NCBI GenBank assembly: GCA_027482225.1
Contig: JAIXWD010000016.1
Span: forward strand, 78,050 to 142,049
Source: Bacteroidota bacterium
GTDB lineage: Bacteria; Bacteroidota; Bacteroidia; UKL13-3
Direction of reading: 5' to 3'
Length of the DNA: 64,000 bases
The notes under the pieces were generated by a model. It had not been told where the DNA came from. It saw only the letters and a list, made by a program, of their open reading frames with translations, and made no database searches. This document shows, one piece after another, positions 6,766-14,752 of the stretch. A program made the translations under genes and the position numbers. The stretch's first letter is position 1, and every line of letters starts with the position of its first letter.

Positions 6766-9138
6766 TTAAAATTTAAAGTTCCATGCAACTGAGGGAAGAA
6801 TTGGGAAGAGGTAAACCATATAAGCCTTAATTCGGAGCTCTTCTAAATCGGGTACAAAATAAATAAAGTATGGATTAGCCCTGTTGTATAAATTGTAAAT
6901 ACTAAAGTTCCATGATGACTCGAATCTTTCTGTTTGCTTTTGTATATAAGTAAATGAAATATCCATGCGGTGGTATGCAGGAAGTCGGAAATCATTAATT
7001 TTATCGTAAACATCAATGAAGGTATACTTTGGCTCATTATCAATTAAATCGTATCCTGGGCTGTATGCAAATCGAGAATTTGGAAGTGTTGTTGCATTGC
7101 CTGTTCCATAAACAAAAACTAATGTACCACTCCATTTTTTATTAAATTGGTATGAGGCTACAAGGCTAATATCATGTGTGCGATCATATCTAAAAAAGTA
7201 GGGTTTACCTTGGTTTATTTCATCAAATTGTCTTGTGCTTCTGCTCCAGGTGTAGCCGATCCAACCAGTTAGTTTACCAAATTTTTTCTTCCCAAAAATT
7301 TCTACTCCATATGAAAGGCCTTCACCAAAAATCATCTCTTTCTCTAAGTTTTGATTAAAGAATAAATTAGCACCTGGCTTAAATTCAATTTGGTTATACA
7401 TCGGTTTATAGTATGCCTCAATAGATGTTTCAAAAAGATTTTCGTTAAAGTTTTTAAAAATACCCAATGCATATTGATATGCTAATTGCGGTTTAACTAA
7501 CTTAGATGAAGGTACCCATAAATCGGCTGGAAACTGTGCACCACTTGTAGTTGCTAAATGTAGAAATTGGTAGGTTCTGGTGAAAGAGGCTTTAATTGAA
7601 GTATTTGAGTTTATGATGTAAGTACCTGCTAAACGAGGTTCAAGTCCTGGATAAGTGACTATTGCATCACCATTTTTGTATGTTTTACCGTTTTCAATTT
7701 CTATTCCTTCCGAATTGAAAATACGCTCTGTATATGGACCCACTTGTTTAAAAAATACTGCCCTTATACCTGCATTAAAGGTGAGTCTATTACCCAATTT
7801 AAATTCATCCATGGCATAAAATGCCCATTCGTGTGCATATTGTTTATTTATACTTTCGTTAATAGTTATAGTGCCTACCTGTCCTGTGGCAATGCCTGGT
7901 TTAAAAGTGTGGTAAATGTATTGTCCGCCAAATTTTATGCTGTGTTTTTTATTTGGTGTAAAGTAAAAGTCTTGTTTAACGTTTAAATCCTCCACACCTG
8001 AAGAAAGTTGAAATCCATTTTCTCCAAATTCGAACTTATTATTTAAGTCATATCGGTTGTATATAAAAATGGTATTGGAGTAAAAGTTTTTATTGAAGCT
8101 ATGAAACCATTTTAAACTGGCTGCTGCATTGCCCCAGCCAATTTGGAATTTTACCAATTGATTAGTTGGGCTTTTAAAATTAAAAATATCTCTGCCAAAA
8201 TATCCTGAGAAAGATAGTTTGTTTTTCTCGTTTATGTTAATGTGTGCTTTGGCATTAAAATCGTAGAAATAATATCCATTTGATTTTTGTTCTTCAGTTA
8301 AAAAGGGTCTAACTACGGCATCTATATATGTTCTTCTGGCTGCAAACATAAATGCACTTTTCCCTTTTTTTATTGGCCCTTCAGCCATTATTCTTGATGA
8401 TATTAGACCAACACCGCCATTTACCTTGTATCGTTGTTCGTCTCCCTCACGTAAATTAACATTGAGTATTGATGATAAACGACCACCGTAATTTGCGGGC
8501 ATTCCGCCTTTAATAACTTCTACATTCCTTACAGCATCTGTATTAAAAACTGATAGGAAACCCAATAAATGTGATGCATTGTAAATTACAGCATCATCCA
8601 TTAAAATTAAATTCTGATCAGGTCCACCGCCACGAACATAGAAACCTGTTCCTCCTTCACCGCCACTTTTAATACCAGGTAATAAAGTAATTGCTTTTAA
8701 AACATCAGGCTCGCCAAAAATTACTGGTAAAGTTTTTACTTGTTCTCCACTCAGTTCAACCCTGCTCATTTCTGTGCTAGTTACATTTTTATTATTTCTT
8801 TGTCCTGTAATTACCGCCTCTTTGGTTGATATGGTATTGCTACTTAATGAAAAATTTACTTTTATATTTTTGCCATTTAATGTGATGGTTATTTGTTGGG
8901 TTAAATAACCTAAGTATGAAATTTGTAATGTTTGCTGTCCTTGGTTTAACTCTAATCTATAAAATCCTCGCGTATCTGATGCTGCTCCTTTTTTACCATC
9001 AACCGTTTTTATAATGGCACCAACTAATCCTTCCCCTGTGGCAGAATCTTTAACAAAACCGCTAATGGTTTGCCCATTTAAATTAATGCCCTGTATTATT
9101 AAAAACAGGCATATTAGTACTTGAAACAATAATTTCAC
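6766..9138 (-). CDS. TonB-dependent receptor with carboxypeptidase-like domain
   Basis: Outer-membrane TonB-dependent receptor, 790 residues. After a signal peptide (to about residue 22, LNGQ) comes a carboxypeptidase-regulatory-like Ig domain (TISGFVKDSATGEGLVGA; ISYLGY near residue 75), then the plug (LKAITLLPGIKSGGEGGTGFYVRGGGPDQN, with VRNVEVIKGGMPANYGG), then a beta barrel ending in aromatic-rich strands and a terminal Phe (VAWNFKF). Together with the DUF4249 gene 3 bases downstream it forms a receptor/surface-lipoprotein pair that probably imports an unknown ligand using TonB energy. The upstream 190 bases to the divergent oxygenase gene should hold its promoter, but no clear element was identified. 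Confidence 0.92.
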   Translation of the reverse strand: MKLLFQVLICLFLIIQGINLNGQTISGFVKDSATGEGLVGAIIKTVDGKKGAASDTRGFYRLELNQGQQTLQISYLGYLTQQITITLNGKNIKVNFSLSSNTISTKEAVITGQRNNKNVTSTEMSRVELSGEQVKTLPVIFGEPDVLKAITLLPGIKSGGEGGTGFYVRGGGPDQNLILMDDAVIYNASHLLGFLSVFNTDAVRNVEVIKGGMPANYGGRLSSILNVNLREGDEQRYKVNGGVGLISSRIMAEGPIKKGKSAFMFAARRTYIDAVVRPFLTEEQKSNGYYFYDFNAKAHININEKNKLSFSGYFGRDIFNFKSPTNQLVKFQIGWGNAAASLKWFHSFNKNFYSNTIFIYNRYDLNNKFEFGENGFQLSSGVEDLNVKQDFYFTPNKKHSIKFGGQYIYHTFKPGIATGQVGTITINESINKQYAHEWAFYAMDEFKLGNRLTFNAGIRAVFFKQVGPYTERIFNSEGIEIENGKTYKNGDAIVTYPGLEPRLAGTYIINSNTSIKASFTRTYQFLHLATTSGAQFPADLWVPSSKLVKPQLAYQYALGIFKNFNENLFETSIEAYYKPMYNQIEFKPGANLFFNQNLEKEMIFGEGLSYGVEIFGKKKFGKLTGWIGYTWSRSTRQFDEINQGKPYFFRYDRTHDISLVASYQFNKKWSGTLVFVYGTGNATTLPNSRFAYSPGYDLIDNEPKYTFIDVYDKINDFRLPAYHRMDISFTYIQKQTERFESSWNFSIYNLYNRANPYFIYFVPDLEELRIKAYMVYLFPILPSVAWNFKF

Positions 9139-9326
9139 TTTATAACAAACAATTGAATTTAAAAATGGTTTAACGCAATTTAAACCTGAACAGATACTTA
9201 ATATTTTAAACGAATTATCTGTATTCTTAGTTTAAGATTGCAATATATTCAGTAATATTTGATAAATATCATTCAAACTATCAATGCTAATGCGCATATT
9301 TGTTTTATACAATTATTTTTAGAACC

Positions 9327-10097
9327 ATGATTAGATTTGATTATATAGAGGCCAATCAAGAAAAGTTTAGGAATGATTTTTTAAACGCGAAGCCATTTCC
9401 GCATTTAGCAGTTGATGGTATTTGTGACGAATTAAAATTGACAGAATTATACAGCTTGATACCTGATATTGAAACACCTAGTGCAGATTATGTTTTTGGT
9501 AAAAATAAATTCGAGAAATCTAAGTATAGAGAATTAGGTGGTTTGTTTGAAGAGTTGTACCAAGATTTTATATCTGAACGTTTTCAAAAATGGTTGAAAT
9601 ATGTAAGTAATGAAGATATATTTATTGATGATACTTTTTACGGTGGAGGAATCCATCAAGGTAAAACGGGTAGCTTTTTAGATATGCATGCTGACTTTAA
9701 CTATCATCCATTAAACGATAAATGGTTCAGGAATTTAAACTTGTTGTTGTATATCAATAAAGATTGGAAAAATGAGCATGGAGGTGAGTTAAAATTGGAA
9801 CATTCAGATACCGGTGTTAAAACCGAAGTTGACGTGCCTTTTAACAGATTAGTCATTATGCTTTGTAGGGGTTACACCTTACATGGTTATGATGCCATTC
9901 GTTTCCCTGAAGGTAAATATCGCACAAGCATTGCTGCTTATGCATATACCCTGCATGAGAAAGCTTTAGAAGATTCTCGCACCACAGTTTGGCATGTTGA
10001 AAAAAGCAACCCTATAAAATATGTATTATCTAAAATTTGGGTTCCTGCGGTTAAACTAAAAAGTAAATTTAGTAAAAGTAAAACTGCTGATCATTAA
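9327..10097 (+). CDS. 2OG-Fe(II) oxygenase family protein
   Basis: Cytoplasmic 2-oxoglutarate/Fe(II)-dependent oxygenase-like protein, 256 residues from the ATG at 9327; the track's nine extra residues (MFYTIIFRT) lie upstream of the conserved start MIRFDYIEANQEKFRNDF. The facial triad and 2OG anchor are visible: FLDMHADFN supplies His121 and Asp123, GYTLHGYDA supplies His186, and KYRTSIA supplies Arg199. The FPHLAVDG start and double-stranded beta-helix spacing match prolyl-hydroxylase-like members (2OG-FeII_Oxy_3). The substrate is unknown; related genes are often found with polysaccharide or sugar genes. It ends one base before ispD, so the two are probably co-transcribed. Confidence 0.85.
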   Translation: MIRFDYIEANQEKFRNDFLNAKPFPHLAVDGICDELKLTELYSLIPDIETPSADYVFGKNKFEKSKYRELGGLFEELYQDFISERFQKWLKYVSNEDIFIDDTFYGGGIHQGKTGSFLDMHADFNYHPLNDKWFRNLNLLLYINKDWKNEHGGELKLEHSDTGVKTEVDVPFNRLVIMLCRGYTLHGYDAIRFPEGKYRTSIAAYAYTLHEKALEDSRTTVWHVEKSNPIKYVLSKIWVPAVKLKSKFSKSKTADH

Positions 10098-10098
10098 A

Positions 10099-10752
10099 AT
10101 GGATAAGTTTGCTGTTGTAGTTGCTGGAGGTAATGGTCTGCGCATGGAAACCGATATACCTAAACAATTTTTATTGCTTAAAGGTAAGCCGGTTTTAATG
10201 CATACACTCCAAAAGTTTTCTAACTGCAAACAAATTATTTTGGTTCTACCCGATAATCAAATTAGCTATTGGAGTGAGTTGTGTAAACAGTATAATTTTT
10301 TATTACCGCATACCGTTGTAAAGGGTGGAAGAGAACGTTTTTACTCTGTATTGAATGGTTTACGTGCTTTACCGGATGACGGTTTAGTAGCAATACATGA
10401 TGGGGTGAGGCCATGCTTATCTGAGCAAATAATTAATAATAGTTTTGATGCAGCCGAGAAGTATGGTAACGCGGTTGTAGCTGTTCCATCAAAAGATAGC
10501 ATTAGGTTGGTTGATAAAGAAAAATCTATTGCTGTAGACAGAAGCAAATATTATTTAATTCAAACCCCGCAAACATTTAACTTGGCCTTGCTAAAAAAAG
10601 TATATGGGCAAACCGTTTATCAAGATACATTTACAGATGATGCTTCAGTTTTTGAATCGGCAGGAAATAGCATACACCTTGTTAAAGGAGAATACACCAA
10701 TATTAAAATAACAACACCAGAGGATTTACCTCTGGCGGAACTGTTTTTATAA
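10099..10752 (+). CDS. ispD: 2-C-methyl-D-erythritol 4-phosphate cytidylyltransferase
   Basis: IspD converts MEP plus CTP to CDP-methylerythritol in the non-mevalonate isoprenoid pathway. The protein is 217 residues, close to the family's usual 220-235. The nucleotide-binding start VVVAGGNGLRMETDIPKQF, with its Gly-rich loop and Lys, is typical, as are VKGGRERFYSVLNGL, the DGVRPCLS motif (family consensus DaaRPf, with H before it: IHDGVRP), and the C-terminal QTFTDDAS-like region (QDTFTDDASVFE) followed by NIKITTPEDL. It follows the oxygenase gene by one base. IspF lies 33 kb away in the same window, so the two are not clustered. The ATG at 10099 has no real competitor. Confidence 0.95.
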   Translation: MDKFAVVVAGGNGLRMETDIPKQFLLLKGKPVLMHTLQKFSNCKQIILVLPDNQISYWSELCKQYNFLLPHTVVKGGRERFYSVLNGLRALPDDGLVAIHDGVRPCLSEQIINNSFDAAEKYGNAVVAVPSKDSIRLVDKEKSIAVDRSKYYLIQTPQTFNLALLKKVYGQTVYQDTFTDDASVFESAGNSIHLVKGEYTNIKITTPEDLPLAELFL

Positions 10753-10756
10753 ATAA

Positions 10757-11716
10757 TTACTTTTTGCTAAGCAAGTCTATAATGCCTTGTTTACCCCATT
10801 CTTCAATTTCAAGATCACTCCATAATTCAGGGTAAAAAATTCGTTTTTGGAAACGCGGAGGAAGATATTTTTGCCAATTAGTACCACCTGTTGCAGCAAT
10901 ATCTTCTGGATTTTTGTGTAAATACCTTACTGCCGATTTATAATGTTGTAAAGGCCAGTTTACATTAACATTTAGATCAAACTGTCTTAATTGCTGCTTT
11001 AATTCTGCATGATTTTGTGCCTCTGCTGGCATTTGTTTGTAGGTTGTCCAAAGATTCTTTGTTGAGTAATTTTTGGCCAAATCAATTAATGTTTTACTGT
11101 ATTTGTCTTCAAACTGAGTTAAGGTTAAGGTTTTTTTACCTGTAGCTAACTCTGTAGCTCCGGCTTTCCAATAGATGTGTTCAAATTGATCCGCAATAGA
11201 TGCATTGAAAGTGATTTTGTTTCTATAATCTTTATCAACTAAATGAATTAAATCAGTTGCGCAAATCTCAATCATACGATATTGTGCACTTTGAAAGCCA
11301 CTAGCAGGTAATAAACTCATTCTATATTGCAAGAATTGTATATGGTCCATGCCATCAACCATAATTTCAAACGAGTGGGTAAGATTTCGAAAGTAGGAGT
11401 TAATACGTTTAACACGTGAAGCAAAAAAATCAGGGTCTATGTTTTCTGATTGATCAGCAATTTGTTCCATTTCGTGCAACGTTAGTCTGAAATACAACTC
11501 AGTAATTTGATGATAAATAATAAAAATAACTTCATCCTTTATCGGGGTTCTGGGTTTTTGGAGTGTTAGTAAGGTGTCAACTTCCACATAATCCCAATAA
11601 TTAAGATAATTTGCATGCAACAAACCTTCTAAATAGGCATTAATGTCTTGCCCTGATTTGGTATATTTATTCCTGAGCTGATTTAATAAACTTAAAGTTT
11701 CTTGATCAATTTCCAT
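10757..11716 (-). CDS. kynA: Tryptophan 2,3-dioxygenase family protein
   Basis: Heme-dependent tryptophan 2,3-dioxygenase-family protein, 319 residues. The N-terminal segment NYLNYWDYVEVDTLLTLQKP and the helix IIYHQITELYFRLTLHEMEQIA match the family's Y-x-x-Y-L, QxP and HQxxELWFK motifs that frame the heme pocket (HQ plus Phe/Tyr and Arg). SGFQSAQYRMIE matches the SGFQS..FR..E motif. The product of the canonical reaction is N-formylkynurenine. No other kynurenine-pathway gene is adjacent, although nadC occurs 23 kb away. Because ELYFR replaces ELWFK the specificity may be looser. It converges on ispD (4-base gap) and follows rfbC on the same strand by 14 bases. Confidence 0.87.
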   Translation of the reverse strand: MEIDQETLSLLNQLRNKYTKSGQDINAYLEGLLHANYLNYWDYVEVDTLLTLQKPRTPIKDEVIFIIYHQITELYFRLTLHEMEQIADQSENIDPDFFASRVKRINSYFRNLTHSFEIMVDGMDHIQFLQYRMSLLPASGFQSAQYRMIEICATDLIHLVDKDYRNKITFNASIADQFEHIYWKAGATELATGKKTLTLTQFEDKYSKTLIDLAKNYSTKNLWTTYKQMPAEAQNHAELKQQLRQFDLNVNVNWPLQHYKSAVRYLHKNPEDIAATGGTNWQKYLPPRFQKRIFYPELWSDLEIEEWGKQGIIDLLSKK

Positions 11717-11730
11717 CTGGTTTGAATGAG

Positions 11731-12273
11731 TTAAAAGGGTGAAATAAAATCCTTGAAAGTTGTCAATATTTGGTCTTTCTCAGACACTATCGGTGAATCG
11801 GTTTGCCAATTTATATTTAGTGTAGTATCATTCCATAAAATACCGCCCTCACTTTCTTTGTTGTATATGTTGGTACACTTATACTCAAAAATGGTATTAT
11901 CTCTTAAAGTAGCAAAGCCATGCGCAAATCCCGGAGGAATCCAAAACTGAATCATATTTTCTTCATTTAATTCAATTTCATAATGTTGGCCATATGTAGC
12001 TGAGTTTTTTCTAATATCCACGACCACATCTAATACAGCACCTTTTATAACACGCACTAGTTTTCCTTGCTCAAATGGTGGTGCCTGATAATGTAATCCC
12101 CTAACAGCACCAAATTGGGATAAGGATTGATTGTCTTGCACAAACTCATGAGTAATGCCTGCATCGTAAAATCGCTGCTTATTGTATGGCTCAAAAAAAT
12201 AGCCCCTAGAATCGTAAAATACTTTTGGTTTAATTACCAATAAACCTGCCAATGGCGTTGTTGTTATTTCCAA
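11731..12273 (-). CDS. rfbC: dTDP-4-dehydrorhamnose 3,5-epimerase
   Basis: RfbC/RmlC epimerase of dTDP-L-rhamnose synthesis, 180 residues, cytoplasmic, cupin fold. Visible motifs are VIKPKVFYDSRGYFFEPYN, FVQDNQSLSQFGAVRGLHYQ with the catalytic His in RGLHYQ, KLVRVIKGAVLDVVVDIRKNS, and FWIPPGFAHGF followed by EYKCTNIYNKESEGGI. The tail runs about as long as is normal. Other rml genes are absent from the window, so the pathway must be encoded elsewhere. It sits upstream of the tryptophan dioxygenase gene (14-base gap) with no obvious functional link. The ATG at 12273 begins the typical MEITTTPLAGLLVIKP. Confidence 0.94.
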   Translation of the reverse strand: MEITTTPLAGLLVIKPKVFYDSRGYFFEPYNKQRFYDAGITHEFVQDNQSLSQFGAVRGLHYQAPPFEQGKLVRVIKGAVLDVVVDIRKNSATYGQHYEIELNEENMIQFWIPPGFAHGFATLRDNTIFEYKCTNIYNKESEGGILWNDTTLNINWQTDSPIVSEKDQILTTFKDFISPF

Positions 12274-12364
12274 TGATGTGATAATTAAGTTTAACTTAGC
12301 AAAAGTATAAAATTATGCCACATTCTCACGTTGATAAAGAGGTATCGTTTTTAATAAATTCTGT

Positions 12365-12372
12365 TATTTTTG
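12365..12372 (+). promoter_or_regulatory. TAnnTTTG -7 box just before the coiled-coil gene
   Basis: TATTTTTG matches the Bacteroidota -7 consensus exactly and ends only 5 bases before the ATG at 12378. A start site a few bases after the box would give a leaderless or nearly leaderless mRNA. No convincing -33 TTTG was found at the usual spacing. Confidence 0.5.
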
Positions 12373-12377
12373 CACAT

Positions 12378-13298
12378 ATGGAAGAACAACGTAAGAGTTC
12401 GGGTAAGATATACTATATTATTATTATAGTTATATTATTGGCTTTAAACGGCTTATTTATTTACAACTACTTCAAAACAGATAAAAAACTTGTTCAAACC
12501 GAGGAAACTTTGTTTGCTACAGATTCTGTTAAAGCTGAATTGGAGAAAATATTAGGCGAGACCCAATCAAATCTAGATTTATATAAGGGTAAAAATAGTG
12601 AGTTGGATGCTTTTTTGAAAGAGAAAAACGATTCTTTACAGGAATACGCAGAGCGAATTGAGAGTTTGTTGCGCTCCGGACGCTTAAACAAAGTACAGTT
12701 AGAAAAAGCAATGGAAGAAATTGATCAATTGCGTTATTATAAACGTAAATACCTTAATCAAATTGATTCATTATCTACCCAAATTAACCAATTAAGTAGC
12801 GAGAACAAGAACTTACGTGGTAAAGTAGATAAAGAAAAGCGCCAAAACGAAAACCTTACCATGGAAAATGTGCGACTCAACAATAAGGTTGCCATTGGCG
12901 CAAAACTTAATGCTAAATCTATTTTTATAACTGGGGTTAAAAACAGAAGCAACGGTAAAGAGCGTGAAACCAATCGTGCATCACAATTAGAAAAGTTAAA
13001 AATTACTTATATTTTAGATGAAAACTACGTAAACGATCCTGGTGAAAAAACTGTATTTATGAAAGTGGTTGGCCCTGATGGTGCTACGCTATACAATGAA
13101 GCTGCCGGTTCGGGAACTTTTAATTTCCAAGGTAAAGAGTCATTATACTCTTCTAAGCAACAAATTTCTTTTAATCAAAAAGCACAAGAAGTTACCACCT
13201 ATTGGACCAAAGGGTCTACATATGGTATTGGCGTTTACAACGTGCAGTTATTTGTTGATGGATTTCAAATTGGTTCGGCTTCATTCGAATTAAAATAA
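12378..13298 (+). CDS. Membrane-anchored coiled-coil protein
   Basis: A protein of 306 residues from the ATG at 12378. It has a short basic N-tail (MEEQRKSSGK), one hydrophobic helix (IYYIIIIVILLALNGLFIYNYF), a long heptad-type coiled coil to about residue 170, then a beta-rich globular C-terminus that includes YILDENYVNDPGEKTVFMKVVGPDG and ends in SASFELK. The membrane topology suggests the coil and the C-terminal domain face the periplasm. I do not recognise a named family; similar conserved proteins occur widely in Bacteroidota. The track's longer start at 12315 would put a TATTTTTG promoter-like box inside the gene, so the shorter start is chosen. A terminator follows at 13325. Confidence 0.7.
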   Translation: MEEQRKSSGKIYYIIIIVILLALNGLFIYNYFKTDKKLVQTEETLFATDSVKAELEKILGETQSNLDLYKGKNSELDAFLKEKNDSLQEYAERIESLLRSGRLNKVQLEKAMEEIDQLRYYKRKYLNQIDSLSTQINQLSSENKNLRGKVDKEKRQNENLTMENVRLNNKVAIGAKLNAKSIFITGVKNRSNGKERETNRASQLEKLKITYILDENYVNDPGEKTVFMKVVGPDGATLYNEAAGSGTFNFQGKESLYSSKQQISFNQKAQEVTTYWTKGSTYGIGVYNVQLFVDGFQIGSASFELK

Positions 13299-13324
13299 AA
13301 CCGAATAATAGAATTATATAAACA

Positions 13325-13358
13325 AAAACGCGCTGCTTTTATCAGTGCGTTTTTTTTT
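13325..13358 (+). terminator. Rho-independent terminator after the coiled-coil gene
   Basis: Inverted repeat AAAACGCGCTG / CAGTGCGTTTT (one G-T pair) with a 7-base loop and a run of T to 13358, 27 bases after the stop codon. Confidence 0.8.
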
Positions 13359-13396
13359 GAAAATTATTTCTCTACCTTTTTATAAAATTACAAACT

Positions 13397-14752
13397 TTGA
13401 ATAAAAAACTATCCCTTAACGATTGTATCATGCTTATTATGGGTAGCATGATTGGCTCAGGAATTTTTATAGTTCCTGCAGCAATGAGCATCGAACTACA
13501 ATCACCATCCATGCTTATTTTTGCTTGGGTGGTAACAGCCATACTTACTTCATTTGCTGCATTAAGTTATGGAGAGCTAGCGGCTTTAATGCCTAAAGCT
13601 GGCGGGCAATATATATACCTTAAAGAATCGTACAATAAATTAGTTGGTTTTTTATATGGTTGGACATTATTTACAGTGATTCAAACTGGTACCATTGCGG
13701 CCGTTGCTGTTGCCTTTGCTATATACAGTGGTGTGTTTTTCCCTATTATTAGTGATCAAAATATTTTGTTTGATTTGGCGGGTATCACCGTTTCAACTAA
13801 ACAGTTATTGGCTATAGTTATTGTATGGCTGCTAACTTACAGCAACTTTAAGGGTATTCGCACAGGTGCACTTATCCAAAATATTTTTACCATTACTAAA
13901 ATTGGTGCTTTACTTTTTATGATAGGAGCAGGTTTATATTTTATTGCAACTCAACCTGCGGTAAATATTAATTGGCAATTACCCGCGCAAATAAATACGT
14001 ATAATTATTGGGGTATTTTTTGTGGCGCTTTAGTGGGTAGCATTTTTAGTAGTGATGCATGGAATAATGTAACCTTTACTGGTGGGGAAATAGATAACCC
14101 TAAACGTAACTTGCCTTTGTCTTTAGCTATTGGTACTTTAGGTGTTTTGTTACTTTATATTTTTATCAATTACATTTATTTGTACAGCATTCCTTTTAAT
14201 GATATTGCCACAGCCAAAGATGGTAGAGTAGGAACCTTATTGCTGAATAATATTTTTGGCACCATTGGTTTAACCATTATGGCCGCTTTAATTATGGTTA
14301 GCACCTTTGGTTGTATTAATGGATTAACCTTAAGTGGCGCGCGTGTTTATTATGCCATGGCCAATGATGGGTTATTTTTCAAAAAAGCATCATCATTAAA
14401 TAAGCACCACGTGCCTCAATTTGCATTAGTTATTCAGGCTGTTTGGACAAGCATATTAACGCTAAGTGGTAGTTATGGAGACTTGCTTGATTATGTAGTA
14501 ATAGCGGTATTAATATTTTATATTTTAACCGTGATTGGGGTATTTATTTTGCGTATAAAACTATCCAATATAAAGCGTACTTATAAGGTTTGGGGTTACC
14601 CAATAGTTCCTGCTTTGTATGTGGTAATGGCCACATTTATTTGTATTAACTTAATAGCATTTAAACCCGAATACACCATACCCGGAATAGGTATAGTGGT
14701 ATTGGGTATACCAGTTTATTACCTAATAAATTTAAAGAAAAAGCAACGTTAA
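13397..14752 (+). CDS. APC-family amino-acid permease
   Basis: Inner-membrane transporter of the amino acid-polyamine-organocation (APC) superfamily, 451 residues with about 12 hydrophobic segments. The first transmembrane helix carries MIGSGIFIVPA, the Gly-rich unwound substrate site of APC transporters, and AALSYGELAALMPKAGGQYIYLKE is the usual helix 2-3 loop. FSSDAWNNVTFTGGEIDNPKRNLP is also a family motif. It most resembles the LAT-like/serine-threonine-exchange group, but substrate cannot be read from sequence. The start is a TTG (TTGAATAAAAAACTATCC): the protein reads NKKLSLNDCIMLIMGSMIG from it, and no in-frame ATG lies near, so TTG initiation is likely. It converges on the large TonB receptor with a 4-base overlap. 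Confidence 0.88.
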   Translation: MNKKLSLNDCIMLIMGSMIGSGIFIVPAAMSIELQSPSMLIFAWVVTAILTSFAALSYGELAALMPKAGGQYIYLKESYNKLVGFLYGWTLFTVIQTGTIAAVAVAFAIYSGVFFPIISDQNILFDLAGITVSTKQLLAIVIVWLLTYSNFKGIRTGALIQNIFTITKIGALLFMIGAGLYFIATQPAVNINWQLPAQINTYNYWGIFCGALVGSIFSSDAWNNVTFTGGEIDNPKRNLPLSLAIGTLGVLLLYIFINYIYLYSIPFNDIATAKDGRVGTLLLNNIFGTIGLTIMAALIMVSTFGCINGLTLSGARVYYAMANDGLFFKKASSLNKHHVPQFALVIQAVWTSILTLSGSYGDLLDYVVIAVLIFYILTVIGVFILRIKLSNIKRTYKVWGYPIVPALYVVMATFICINLIAFKPEYTIPGIGIVVLGIPVYYLINLKKKQR

